Source: Cadophora sp. MPI-SDFR-AT-0126 (taxonomy: Eukaryota > Ascomycota > Leotiomycetes > Helotiales > Ploettnerulaceae). Taken from it: 64,000 nt of DNA. Shown piece by piece: positions 14,321-27,100 of this stretch. The stretch lies in contig JAGMVK010000014.1 in NCBI GenBank assembly GCA_020747065.1, positions 248,001-312,000 of the forward strand, read 5' to 3'. Every line of letters starts with the position of its first letter. The stretch's first letter is position 1. A program made the translations under genes and the position numbers. Under the pieces are notes generated by a model. It ran no database searches. It was not told the origin of the DNA and saw only the letters and a list, made by a program, of their open reading frames with translations.

Positions 14321-17300
14321 TAATTAAGAGAGAGAGGTTAGTACTAAATCAGGCCTAGAAAATCCCTGCTAATAATACTTTAGTAATAATAATAATAATT
14401 CTAGTACAAATACTTCTAATATACCTACTATTTAAGTTAAACAAAATAATAGAATTATTATTAGAATCCTAGAGATCTTATAAAGCTAATAAGACAAGTA
14501 TAAGGTAGTCTTACTGTAGTTAATCTTAGAATAGTACCTCTAATAGCGAGGACATCGATTCTTTAAAACAGGGGAACTATCGCTAGTACTACTAGTACTT
14601 ATTTCCGCTAGCACTATTTAGGGCAGTTTCGATTTGCTATAGTACTGCTTATAAGTACCTAGAGAGCGTATAAACTACTAAGATACAAAAAGCTAGTAAA
14701 AAGTAGAGCTTAAGCACCCCTGAAATATTAGAGTACGATCTAGCTTTATGAAGTAATTATTTAATATAAGGCTAAATATCACTTACGTTAGCGCTAATAA
14801 CTCCCTTAAGTATATAACGTGAATTATAGAGCTCTCTATTATTACTAGTACTTTTCGTAGAATTAATAATAAGCCACTTATTAAATAGGAAAGTAAAATA
14901 GGCTTAATTTATATGTCCTAATAACTAATTATAATAGCTTTAAGCGTATACTTTGGAAGTAAGTAGTGAAAGGTCTATCTCCTATACGCAAAAGTTAATG
15001 TAAAGTATCCCCTATTTAAGCACTACTTTTCTGAGATAATTTACTAAATCCCCTATTTGCGAAAGCCCCTAGGAGAATAGCTAGTAAAAATAAAGGATTT
15101 CCCTAAAACTATAAGTAAAAGATATTTCCTAAGGTAAATATTACTAATACTAATAGCACTAATAATAGAAAAGCTTTACCTAGTAATAAAGATCTTTAAT
15201 CTATTATTAAAAATAATCTAAAGAAGGATATTTACTAGTAAAAAATAATGAAAATCCCGGTTTCACTAGCTCTATAAAACCTTTTCCCTTATAAAGCGCA
15301 TATAGAATTAAAGAGATTCTAGTTATCTTAAACTTAGAACTACTTATACTATTTATTATTTTAGTAGTTTCCTATTAGTTAGGTTATTACTATAGCTTTT
15401 AAGGAGATATAGCACTTACTAATTAAGGTCTTATTAAAGGCAGAAGCTTTTTAGCCTATCCTTACAAAGCTAATATCTTTATGCCTTAGAATTACCTAAG
15501 GGTTAGAGTTTCTTATATATTAAAAGCCTAAATATACTATTAGCTAATAACCTTTAATAAAGTAACTTCACTAGAGGAAGGAGTATTAGTTTATTTCTAG
15601 ATTAGCTTAACCTTAGTTACGCCTACTAAGTCTGGGTCCCTATCTATATTATCTTTACTTTCTTAGAAAAGAGCGGATAGAAAGAATATAGCTCATAAGG
15701 TCTACTATAGCTTAAGTACTAGTAAGAGTATTAACATAAAAAGTGCAGATATAATACAACGAAGTCAGAATCCACGAGCTTACGTAATATACTTAGAGTA
15801 TCTCTATTAAAGCAAGTAATTTAAGTTAAAAGCTCTAATTAGCTAGCCCTTAAGATAATAGAGTTAATAATAAATCTATATATCTTTTAGGAACTATTAA
15901 ATATACCTAAGATTATTACTAGATTAAAAAGCGAACAAACCTATAATAGCTATTACTCTTTAGTATACTATACTTATACTCTAAAGATAGAAGAGTTAGG
16001 CCTACTTTTAGTAGATACCCTCTATAGTGGATAGCCTTTATATTAGATGGAAATCGCTATAGCTAGATATTAATTAAGAAGAAGCCTTAATAGTATTCAG
16101 AAATAAGAGTAATCTCTATTACTCTTAAGTCTTTATAATAGTTCTTACGCTTTAAGATATTAGTAAATTCCTTTAGTAATTTAATAGGTCTTATATTCTA
16201 GTAAGAAAGCCTTAGAATTAAGAGAAGATACTTAATAGCAGAAATAGCCTTAGTAACCTCTATTACCTTAGTAAGAATCTAATAGTTCTTACCTTTTCTA
16301 ATATATTAGCCTTTTTACTAATTACTTAGACCTTTAATCCTATAGATATATATACACCTAAAGTATATATCCGTAATAGTAAGGTAAGAAACTATTATTA
16401 AGTATAGGAGGAGAATTACTGAGTTAGATGCGCCTTAATTACTAGTACTAAAAGGTTAGTAGTAATATTAACTTAATAAGGAAGTAAAGAGTAAAGGAGT
16501 TAGGAGAGGGAACTTAGCTATATAAAATAAGATTAGTAATTATGTACTTAAGTACTTTAGATTAAAGATTATATAGTAGAACTTATAAAGATATTACTAG
16601 AATTAATATGTTTTAGAAAAAAGGGAGGACAGAGACTTACTAGGTAATTTAGAGAGCTCCTTCTTTAAGAGATATTCGTTATAGCGGAGTAAGAGATTAT
16701 TATAAGGTAAAATAGTTAAGGTCTAAGTTTAGAAAAGTAATAGTATAGCTAAAGACATAATATAAAGGAAGGAAACCTCACTTAGAGAAGCTCTGATATT
16801 ACTAAGTTTATTAAAGAGGCAAAGACCTCTATAGAAAATCAGTATAAATTAATATAGAGATCTAGTCTATACACGAGGTAATTAATAGAAGGGAAATAAA
16901 AGTGAAGAGATTAACTTAGCTTAATTAGAGAAAATAGTGTCTCTAACTTAAAGATCTATGTTCTAAAGCTTATAAGTTAAGGCTTTAGTATAAGATTTAA
17001 GTATATAAGAGCTATATAAAGAAAGGGAAGTGTAATTAATAGAGATTAAAGAGTTTAGAGCCGCTTAGCTTAAGTTAAGTACTAGAAATCGTTAGTCTTA
17101 ATCTTAAGCCTGATCTTAAGGTTATAAGATTAGAAGGAGAGAGATTAGAATAGAAGAGCAACGAAGCTCTATACTTACTTTAGTTAAAGAGAGAGTAGTA
17201 TTACTTCTATAACTTCCTTAAAAGTTATTTACTCTTAAAAGTAAGCTCTTAAAGGAAAAAAGCGGCTGCAACTTAGTCTTTATTACTAAAGGAACGCGTA

Positions 17301-17651
17301 TAGTAATAAGGAAGAATAAAGAAGCTTTCTACGTAGCTTTAAAAAGGATTATAAAGCTTATTAAGTAAAGAAAAGGAAGGAAGTAGTAAAGGTATTATAA
17401 TTATAAAAGTTAAGGGAAAAGATAGAGGTATTATAGTAGGGGATAACCTTATAAAAGTAAGCTAAGCGAACCTTTATTTATAATTTTATTAAGACTAATA
17501 ATAGTTCAGGCCTTATATAACTTTAATATTACTTTTATATTACAGACCTCTACTTTTACCTTTAAAGATTTAATACTTTTAGAAATAGCTTAGCTCTACT
17601 ACATTCGTTTACTATAATACTTAGGGGCGAGTTTTTGAAGGAGGGGACGTA

Positions 17652-17926
17652 TATAGTAGGGATCGGCCTTGATATACTTTTATTACCTGACCTATACGCT
17701 TAGTATTATACTTAAGCTAAGATCTTCCCGAGAGATTAGAAACAATAATAATAGCTCTTTTTCCTTTAATAGGTTTTACACTTCTTCCTTCATTCGATAA
17801 TTCGCACTCTTCAGATATATAATATCTTTTGATTCCGTTTATCTGTTATTTTACAAACTTCACACCTTATGTACTATATATTTACTACTTTCTTATCGTA
17901 TAGAGATTAGGGTCTTCCCCTCCACA
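17652..17926 (+). repeat. 3' LTR of the gypsy element
   Basis: A 275-bp copy of 6032-6306 ending CCCCTCCACA, followed immediately by the interrupted ~205-bp repeat. Confidence 0.85.
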
Positions 17927-18045
17927 ATATATACTATAATTTTATATAAATCGTATTCTATAGTTACTCTTAAATACTATAAGTACCTACTACTAGTGAA
18001 TTACGTTCATATCGTCGCCCTTACACCTGATTTATAAGTAGTCTT
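17927..18045 (-). repeat. ~205-bp repeat copy 2, right half (orientation B)
   Basis: Continues the copy broken at 6031. The ATTCTATAGTTACTC ... ACGTTCATATCGTCGCCC series matches 18,535-18,605 of the intact neighbouring copy. Confidence 0.7.
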
Positions 18046-18414
18046 ACTACATGGCATAATAGAGTTCCTTAAGATCAGCTCGATGATCTAGCTTTAATTT
18101 CCTAGTATATATATAAAAGGGTTAAATCTAATTAATACGACCTTATTTTTAAGCTGGAAAGTGTTATAAGTACTGTAGCTGCTGTAGTATGCAAATTCAT
18201 ACTAGATTGCTACTCGGGTCGGTACCTCAACTAAGCAGCCCTACAAGGCACAGATTGCTGCACCAGGTGACTGAATTGCGCTTCTATAATCAACGCCAAG
18301 CATATGACACCTCCTCTACAACATTTAGATATCTACACTCAAAAGTAAGTTCCTTACGTAGGAAATAATTCAAAGTATAAAGATATAGAGAAAAATATAT
18401 TATATATAAGGTAT

Positions 18415-18635
18415 TTAACGTCCATCCCTGCGTAGCGGAAACTCTGCGTATTAGAAAAAATAATAAGTACTTTGACTTCAAATATCTTAAAATCTATATA
18501 TAACTTACTATCTCTTATATTTTCTTATAAGTTATATTCTGTAGCTACTCCCGGATACCCTAGATGCTTTTGACTGAAAAAATCACGTTCGCGTCGTCGC
18601 CCTCACGCCTAATTTGCAAAGAGTATCCTTTTATA
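18415..18635 (-). repeat. ~205-bp repeat copy 3 (orientation B, uninterrupted)
   Basis: Runs from TTAACGTCCATCCCTGCGTAG to CACGTTCGCGTCGTCGCCC and CACGCCTAATTTGC. It lies just downstream of the 3' end of the HET-NACHT-WD40 pseudogene and serves as the unbroken reference for the gypsy insertion site in copy 2. Confidence 0.7.
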
Positions 18636-18781
18636 GCGGAACTAACTTCCTCTACCACTCTCCCACTCGTTTATTGCTGCCCCGCCATCTAACTTGGTAT
18701 GGAATAGAGAGAAAAAAAAGAGATTATATATTAAGACGTTTATATAATATTTAGTAATATATAAATTCTATATAATAAACT

Positions 18782-21700
18782 TTAGCTCTTCTTTAATCTG
18801 AAGAAATGAGATTCTCCTTGACGAATATCCTAAAATAACGATTCTATCCTAGATAGCTTTATAAGTAAAGTAGTAATCAGTAAATAGCTAGAGAATATTC
18901 GTGATACTATCTACTAGCTAATTATTTTATATACATAGAGTTAGTAGTAGCTTGCTATTAGGTGAGAAGGCAATAGAAGTAACTGAGTCCAAGTAGTCCT
19001 TGAGTATTTACAGCGCTATTCCTATTATAATATTCCAAAGCTATACTATCTTATTAATAAAGCCCAAGATAATTTACTTACTATTAAGTGAGAAGGCGAT
19101 AAAAGTAACTAAATACAAGTAGTCTTTAAGCGTCTATAGCACTGCCCTTATTATAGCGTTCTAAAGCTATACTACTTAATTATAAGAGCCTGAGATAACT
19201 TACTTACTATTAGGTAAAAAGGCAATAGATCTAACTGAATCTAAGTAGTTCTTAAGTTTCTATAGTAACGTTTCTATTATAGTATCTTAAAGCTATACTA
19301 TTTTATTATTAAAGCCTAAGATAATTTATTTACTATTAGGTAAGAAAATAATAGAAGTAACCTAATCCAAGTAGTTCTTAAGTATCTATAGCACTATTTC
19401 TATTATAATATCCTAAAGCCGCACTATCTTATTAATAAAGCTTAAAATAACTTACTTATTATTAAGTAAGAAGGCAATAGAAGTGACTAAGCCTAAATAA
19501 TCCTTAAGCGTTTACAGCACTATCCCTATTATAATATCCTAAAGCTATATTATTTAATTATTAAAGCTTAAGATAAACTACTTACTATTAAATAAGAAAG
19601 TAATAAATCTAACCTAGCCTAAGTAGCTCTTAAGTATCTGCAGCACTATCCCTATTATAGCGTCCTAGAATCGTATTATCTAATTATTAGAGTCTAAAAC
19701 GACCTACTTACTATTAAGTAAGAAGGTAATAGATCTAATAAAATATAAGTAACTCTTAAGCGTCTATAGCGCCGTCCCTGTTGCGGCGTCCCAGAGCCGC
19801 ATTATTTAATCGTAAGAGCTTAAGATAACCTACTTGCCGTTAAATAAGAAGGCAACAGAACTAACCTAGCCTAAATAGCCCTTAAGTATTTGTAGCACTA
19901 TCCCTGTTATAGCGTCCTAGAATTATATTATCTGATTATTAGAGCCTAAGATAGCTTACTTATTATTAAATAAGAAGGCAATAGATTTAAGTAAGTCCGA
20001 GTAGCTCTCGAGTGTTTGCAGCGCTATTCCTATTATAGTATCTTAGAACTGTATCATCTGATCGTTAGAGCCTAAGATAACCTACTTACTATTAAGTAAA
20101 AAAGCAACAGAAGTAACTAAGCCTAAATAGCTCTTAAGTATTTATAGCGCTATCTCTATTATAATATCCTAGAATTATACTATTTTATTATTAGAGCCTA
20201 AAATAATCTACTTACTATTAAGTAAGAAGGCAATAGAAGTAATTAAATATAAGTAGTCTTTAAGTATCTATAGCACTATCTCTATTATAATATCCTAGAA
20301 TTATATTATTTAATTATTGGAGCCTAAGATAATCTACTTGCTATTAAGTGAAAAGGTAATAGAAGTAACTGAGCCCGAGTAGCCTTTAAGTATCTGCAGC
20401 ATTATCCCTATTACGGCGTCCTAAAGCCGTACTATCTCATCGATAGAGCCTGAGACGACCTGCTTGCCATCAGGTGAGAAGGCGATAGAAGTGACCGAAT
20501 ACGAGTGGCCTTCAAGCGCCTGCAGCGCTGAATCCCAATCTGCTCGTACTCTTAGCTGCCTTTGAATCTAATGAGAGACACGCGCTTTGAACTCTCTCCG
20601 AATAATACTTATTTCCGGTGCGAAAACGAGTGCTGCGCAATAAAGCTGTAAAGGTGCCTGCTCAATCATTGATCGGTTAAATAAGGCAAATCGCTTTATA
20701 TCATGGATAAACGCTTGTAAATTAGGACATCTGCCATCCTTTACGCAGTTAACTAACCCTTCTTAGGTAGATTTTAAAGAAAACTTACACGAATAAGTGC
20801 CTCTAAAGAGAGTATTGCAAGAATCCCTTCTGAAGCCTTCTCTATCCAGCCAAGGGCCTCAAGCCAGTGGAGGAGATGCACTCGGAGGAATTAGTGAACT
20901 TGGTCCTTGTCATAAAGCTAAGCATTACTCTTCTGTAAATGCTGAATCCAGTAAAGACATGCATATTGGACCTCTAAGGGAAGGCATTTCTCAAGGCGAT
21001 TACATTCAACCTAAGAGGCTAAATAACCTGGAGCTTGTAATTGGTAAACGTCCTTCTTAAGTGTCTCGGACATGAGCTGTATGCAGCCAGCAGCCAGTGC
21101 CTGGTGCGCCTGCTTCTCGTCTACCCACAAATTTGGATCTTCGCATCGATCTTTATGGAGGAGAAAGTCGCGAAAGGAAGAGTGATGCAAACGAAGAAAA
21201 CCAGCAATACTATTTGGAACATCTAAGATGGCTTGTAATTTCCCAAGCGTCTGTTTAACCTATATTTCAGTGAGGCCAGTTAATCTCCCTAGCGAGGCAG
21301 CGGGAAGTGGGGATAACAAGGTAACAATGCTTCCGAGAATTAGTCGTAGTCTCGAATATAGCCGCACTTTCTCCGGTTCTCTAAAAGTCCTTGTTATGGA
21401 GCTATGGAGTACAGTAAGATATATCTAGTCGAGGTGCCGTTCCGGTGTGCCGTTAGAGCTAGTTCCTTCAAGAATCTCACAAAGCCTGTCGTTAGCAAAT
21501 GTTTCGCCTTCGTCAAGAAATCGACAGGCAGTAGCAGCCCAAACGAATAAGCCACTTGATTTTTGTACCAGCTATCTAAGGGCCTGCTCGCCTAGCCAGC
21601 TAACTTCAAAAGTCCACTTTTGCCCGATTATCACCAGGTTATATTCCAAGAAGAGAGAGATGTCATAGTTAACAATCGTTAGTTGTATGTTATAGAGTAC

Positions 21701-23160
21701 GAAGTCCTAGTGTTTAGCTTATGGAATGCTGTACATGCTATGTCGAATAGGAATCTCAGGTCTGCTCGTCAGAAAGACTTGAAGTCGTACGATTATTAAG
21801 GATCGAGCTTCGGCTAGGAGCTATAGAACTGTCTGAATGTGCCCTTCGTTGTCACACTTATCAAGAGTATCAACGATAAGTAGATAGGAAGACGGAGATA
21901 ACCGCTTATCTAACCTCGATAATAGACAGAGGATGAGCTGGCGCTACTAGTCGTGGAGAGACTGGTTTGCAATATCTTCCTGCTCTATAATAGTATCCAG
22001 AACTAGTTGTTGAATTTATGGTATATTACGCGCAAGCTGTACAGCAAGGCTTATAAAGAATCTGCTAGTATGGCCTATATCTCCATCGCCTCTGGAGAAG
22101 AAGAAACTAGCTCCAAGGCGCTTTCGTTCAAAGTATCGGCGGGCAATGGTCCGAGTAACTGTCGATTTCCCAGTGCTAGCTAGGCCGCTCAGCTAGAAGA
22201 TACACCGCTCATCTTCGCTATCCACCCAGTTATATATCTCTCCTTGAGAAGACCAACTCGAGTATTCGGGAGGCAAGATACCGAGTCTTGCTTTGCATAT
22301 GAATTGAATAGTGCACCGACCGCATACGGTAGGCAATGAAGCACATCCAAATCGAGTCCTGGCTTGACGATTAGCACCGGCGTTTACAAAGGGGGGCACA
22401 ACCTCGACCAAATGGTCTACTTACCCCTTGAATGTGCATTAATCAACTCTCGAAATCGTTTGAAAGCGTGTTCTTTCCCTTCGCTATAGATAAGTAGTAT
22501 ATAAATATCGAAAATGCCGAGTAGTAAATATGCCTGGTCTTCTTTGCAAGTAGTTTCATATTATTCTGCCCACGATATTTGCTCAGCGATACTGAAATTA
22601 GACAATAGGCTCCCTTGAAGGGCATTAACTGGAATTCCTATTATCTTGTAAATATGTTTTTCTAGGGAGGCCTTATTACCTAGGAGTTCCCCCTCTTTTA
22701 AAAAGAAGTCAATTAATGCCGGCGTAATAAGCTCTTGTAATATCCAGTCTTATATAAACTATTTACTTTTCCGAAATACTAATACTTAAGCTTTATTAGA
22801 CTTATTAATTAAATTAATTCAAGGCTATAAAATATCTAGTAGATAAACATAGCACTTAGTCGTATCCTAATACTAGCGAAACATCGAGTTAATAGCCTCT
22901 GCGAGCTTAGTACTATTTGATTTATTAATATAGCAGGTATTTACCTAAAAGTATTATAAGCTATTACGCTTTACTTATTTTTTGCAGAATTATATCTTGC
23001 TATAATTAGCTATCTTCTTACTATTATTATTTATTAGATCTACTAAAATGACCTCCTCTGCTCCCTATTTATACAAAAGTATTACATACTTTAATATATC
23101 ACTCTTAAAGAACTTAATTAGTCTAAGATCGCTATTATTATTATACTATAGTAAATATAT
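18782..23160 (-). pseudogene. HET-NACHT-WD40 (HNWD/HET-D/E-type) NLR pseudogene
   Basis: Fungal STAND incompatibility-type receptor, reading right to left. The HET domain (about 23,160-22,430) shows CYINKSNSTKLAEAINSMF and LQELITPALIDFF. EGKEHAFKRF precedes a probable intron (GTAAGT near 22,420). A linker follows (LPYAVGALFNSYAKQ, NTRV), then NACHT with Walker A GLASTGKSTV (22,159-22,185), Walker B LLIVDTLDKCDNE and FLTSRPEIPIR. The pre-WD helix segment is DIKRFALFNRSMIEQAPLQ. Thirteen WD40 repeats follow, then a family-typical C-terminus ending at the TAA at 18,782. The start ATG is now ATA. There are many stops, including TAG at 22,193-22,195 just before the P-loop, plus a frameshift near 22,250. 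HET and most WD repeats are heavily RIP-mutated; NACHT is nearly spared. Confidence 0.88.
18870..20535 (-). repeat. 13 WD40 repeats in exact 126-bp register
   Basis: The motif reading GTGAGAAGGCAATAGAAGTAAC (or a mutated form) on the plus strand recurs every 126 bp from 18,961 to 20,473. On the minus strand each unit encodes a 42-residue WD40 repeat; the least mutated unit reads LEGHSYSVTSIAFSPDGKQ then VVSGS. Indels are almost absent, so the array was highly homogeneous before point mutation. The unit nearest NACHT is cleanest; the rest are AT-shifted. Confidence 0.9.
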
Positions 23161-23849
23161 TATTTAACTAGGTTCGAGGATTGTAGTAAGAAGGATTCTT
23201 AATAGCTTTTAAGCTATTAAAATAATATCGATATAAAGTAAGGTAAAGGTTAGAGAAGATGTCGTATTAGGGCAAGCGCACTCAGCTGGGCGGCAGCCTT
23301 GCGGTAATAGTATTATTGTACCTCACTGAAAGCGCGCAAGATCGGCTAGTCGCATAGGCTCACCGCAGGAATTGTGGAAGTCATAGGTGGCATAGGATAT
23401 TCGAAGTCACTCTCGATTGAGCATGATACGTTCTTGTCGCTGAGAGGGAAGCTGAAGGAATTGAAGAGCGGATGATAGAAACAGAAGTCTAGGATCCAGA
23501 ATCTACCTTCGATTATCCGTTTGGTGTCCGAGCTTCCACTTCTGCCATATTCGAATTAACTAGCCTTAAATTTTAGGCTGTCATTTATTACATCCGTCAT
23601 GAAATGCGGGGAGAGCGCGGGATTGTTTTACTCTAACCAAACCTCGTTAGTCGCTTCGATTCGAGGTACTGTCCCGCGTGTCGATCCTATATGAATTTGC
23701 GGTCTATAGCAGCTATAAAGCGGACGACGATTTCTCACTTAGTAGGAAGGCTTTAAAGATTGAATAAGACCCCTTTATAGATATCAGAAGCGATAAGAGC
23801 TTAATAGTAGAGCTATAGTAAAAGAACTCTCTTACGTTATAAAAGGAGG

Positions 23850-24052
23850 CTGCTTATAGATCAGGCGCAAGGGCGGCAACACGAACGTAATTATTTAATA
23901 GAAGGGGCTCAAGAGGTTTAAAAGTAGTTACAGAGTACAAGTTATATAAAATTGTAAGTTATATTAATATATATATAGAGTTTAAGTTACTTAAAGTTAA
24001 AGTACCCCTTAATGTTCTCGGTACGATGGGTTTCTCACTACGCAGGGACGAA
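23850..24052 (+). repeat. ~205-bp repeat copy 4 (orientation A)
   Basis: Begins GCTTATAGATCAGGCGCAAGG and ends GGGTTTCTCACTACGCAGGGACG. It lies between the upstream region of the HET-NACHT-WD40 pseudogene and the 3' end of the HET-NB-ARC-TPR pseudogene. Confidence 0.65.
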
Positions 24053-24132
24053 CAGTACCATAACCATAATAGTAAGCTCTCATTATCCCTAACACGTCTT
24101 AAAAGTATTTAGATTACTTTAACTTCTTAAAC

Positions 24133-27100
24133 CTATAGATCTGCTATATTCTTCAACCACTGCTCGATTAATATACTATTATTTGCATTATCAGTTGAAG
24201 AAGACCTTACTATACTAATACCATCCAATTCAAAGAATGTATGGCGTTGACATGAAGAACCCTCTTCAAGGTTATTACTTTTCAATTTATTAAAACAGCT
24301 TTTACATATATCCCTGTCTTTACAAACCGTGCAAACAAATCGACTCGTGTCGACATATAACCTAGTATTACAGCCATCACAATCTGCATTGTATTCAAGT
24401 GAACTTAGAGCTAATTGATGTGTAAAGGCAGCTGCAGACTTTTCATTATCTCCTACCTAGATGAATGCTCGCCTAACACTATCAAATAGTACTAGTCTTA
24501 AGTGTGGAAATCTAAGGCAAAGGCTCGCTAACTGCTTGATATACGTAAGTACAATAGTACGGCCTAAGAGCTTGGCAGCTGTATAGCACTGTTTTTTGTA
24601 AAGGAGACCTAGATTATTAACCGTAGTGAGTATTGACGTGTACTCCGGGCCCTAGACTTTCTCGTAGCCTTATAGCGCCTACTAGTATATTAGCTCGGCC
24701 TTAATTAGCTTACCTTAGTTTTTATAGACGATCTCTAGGTTATTAATTATATTAAGTATTAATAAGTACTTTGAACTCTAGGCTTTCTTATAGCCTTATA
24801 AAATCCACTAGTATATTTTCTTGGCTTTAATTAACTTACTTTAGTTTTTATAAAGGATTTCTAGATTATTAATTATATTAAGTATTAATATATGCTCTAT
24901 ATCTAATACTTTCTTTTTACCTTATAGCGCCCGCTAGTACATCTTTTTAGCCTTAATTAGCTTACCTTGACTCTTATAAAGGATCCCTAGGTTATTAACT
25001 GTATTAAGTATTAATATATACTCTATACCTAATACTTTCTCCTTACCTTATAGAACTCGCTAGTATATCTACTTAGCCTTAATTAGCTTACCTTAGTTTA
25101 TATAGAGGATCCTTAGGTTATTAATTATATTAAGTATTAACGTGTACTCTGTACTTAATGCTTTCTCCTTACCTTGCAGCGCCCACTAGTACATTTACTT
25201 AGCCTCGATTAGCTTACCTTAGTTTACATAAAGGATCCCTTAGTTATTAATTATACTAAGTATTAATATATACTCCAGACCCTAGGCTTTCTTGTAGCCT
25301 TATAGCGCCTATTAGTATATCTACTCGGCCTTAATTAGCTTACCTTAGTTAGTGTAAAGGAGCCCTAGATTATTAATTATATTAAGTATTAATATATACT
25401 CTAGATTCTATACCTTTTCGTAGCCTTATAGCACCTACTAGTATTTTTTCTTAGCCTCGATTAGTTTACCTTAGTTTTTATAAAGGATCCCTAGATTATT
25501 AATTATATTAAGTATTAATATATACTTTATACTTAATGCTTTCTCCTTGCTTTATAATACCTGCTAATATATCTTCTTAACCTTAACTAACTTACTTTAA
25601 TTTTTATAGAGGAGACCTAGATTATTAATTATATTAAGTATTAACGTATACCCCGGACCCCGTGCCTTCTCCTTGCCTTCGAGTGCCTACTAGTACATTC
25701 GCTCGGCCTCGACTAGCTTGCCTTAGTCGGCGTAGAGGTCCCTTAGGTTATAATAATCGTCTACTAGCTCATTGTTTATAACTAAACTATTTGAAAACAT
25801 ATATAAATATCTTACTATATATTAGAGAAGCTAATATTATATTATCTATAGCTAACTATCCTTCTCTCTAGGAATATATACTCTTATAAACTTTATAGCT
25901 ATTCTAGCTAGTTCGTAATCCTATTCTTAGTTTAGAGTATAAATAGTCTAGGAGTAAATACATCTATAAATACTATACCCTATAGACTTGATTAAGTCCT
26001 ATAGAAACGTAGCTACTTCCATTAGCCTATAGCTACTTAAGACCCGTACTATACTGTTAAAGCTTAACTTATCTCTAGTAAGCTCTTGCAGTTATTTAGG
26101 TTTATTAGATTCACTATATTGAAGAAGCTCGAACTAAAGATCCTAGTTATTAAAATACGCCTATAAGCGAAGAAAGTTCACTAAGAAGAGGTTCTGCTAT
26201 TTAATATTTTTAAAAGAGATTTACTATATTAAGTACAAGATCCGGTCTTTATATAAGCTTAGCTCAGGGCTTACCTCCTTAAACCTTACCTATAACTCCT
26301 TATATAGACAAAGATAGTCTAAGAAATTCCTTATTATTTAATTAAGATATACTCTAGTAGTAGCTAATACAAAGGAAAGGCTATCTAATTCCTCTGTAAG
26401 CTTTATAGTATCGAGATCTAGTTTAAAGTATTAACTAATAAATATTAAATATAGAATATCCTTACTTATCTTTAGTTCTTATTATCTTAATACTATTAAT
26501 AAAATCTCAAGGCTATCACGAATATCACTAAGCTTCCTAATCTAGATAAGATAATTAATTCTAATCTCAGATAACTATATTATAATAATAAGTAACCCTT
26601 AATATAATTCGGGAAAGAACTTTTTAATATTTATAATTATAAGATCTGTCCTACTAAATATTTTAGAAGTATCATAATTATCGTAGATTATTAGCTATCA
26701 TATATTATTAGGCAGACTTAACTAAGTCTTAATAGCTTTAACAACTTTATCCAGGTTTTAGTTCGTTTCTTAATTACTAACTAGGATAGCCGATAAGTGT
26801 TCTCTTAATATCTGCTTAGCTAGCTTAGTAAAGCTCTGCTTTACAGAATCCTCGTCTTTAATATTAAGCCAGAATATTACTAAGTAATTATCCTTATACT
26901 ACTTCGTATATATAATACTAAATTATATCTTACTAATTCCGCCTAGACCATATAGAATAACTGCCTAATAGAACCTATCGCCTCTAAGTATCTTATATAT
27001 TCTCAAGAACTTATCTTCCTAGGCTACAAAATATTTGATATCGAAAGTATTAGAAAGGCTAAAGGTGACTAAGAAGTTCTCGCGCTTAAGACCTAACGTA

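Larger units (their letters stand above)
6032..17926 (+). mobile_element. Full-length RIP-inactivated Ty3/gypsy LTR retrotransposon (11.9 kb)
   Basis: Two 275-bp LTRs in the same orientation (6032-6306, 17652-17926) enclose an 11.3-kb interior with gag-pol remnants on the plus strand. Flanking DNA is the two halves of a ~205-bp repeat whose intact copy lies at 18,415-18,635, so the insertion point is known. Flanks read AATAT before and ATAT after, compatible with a 4-5 bp target-site duplication. The integrase ends near 14.3 kb, leaving about 3.3 kb before the 3' LTR in which no gene was recognised. All coding blocks are riddled with stops. Confidence 0.85.

Noticed and set aside
18870..20535. 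126-bp tandem array as a non-coding minisatellite
   Set aside because: On the minus strand each unit translates to a WD40 repeat and the array sits exactly where WD repeats follow NACHT.
20797..22625. Several ORFs of 60-87 codons around 20.8-22.6 kb as small genes
   Set aside because: They are frames crossing the NACHT part of the NLR pseudogene, which stays open because RIP was light there.
24490..25750. 126-bp tandem array as minisatellite or CRISPR-like array
   Set aside because: Units encode TPRs after NB-ARC. There are no short identical repeats with unique spacers, and the DNA is fungal.
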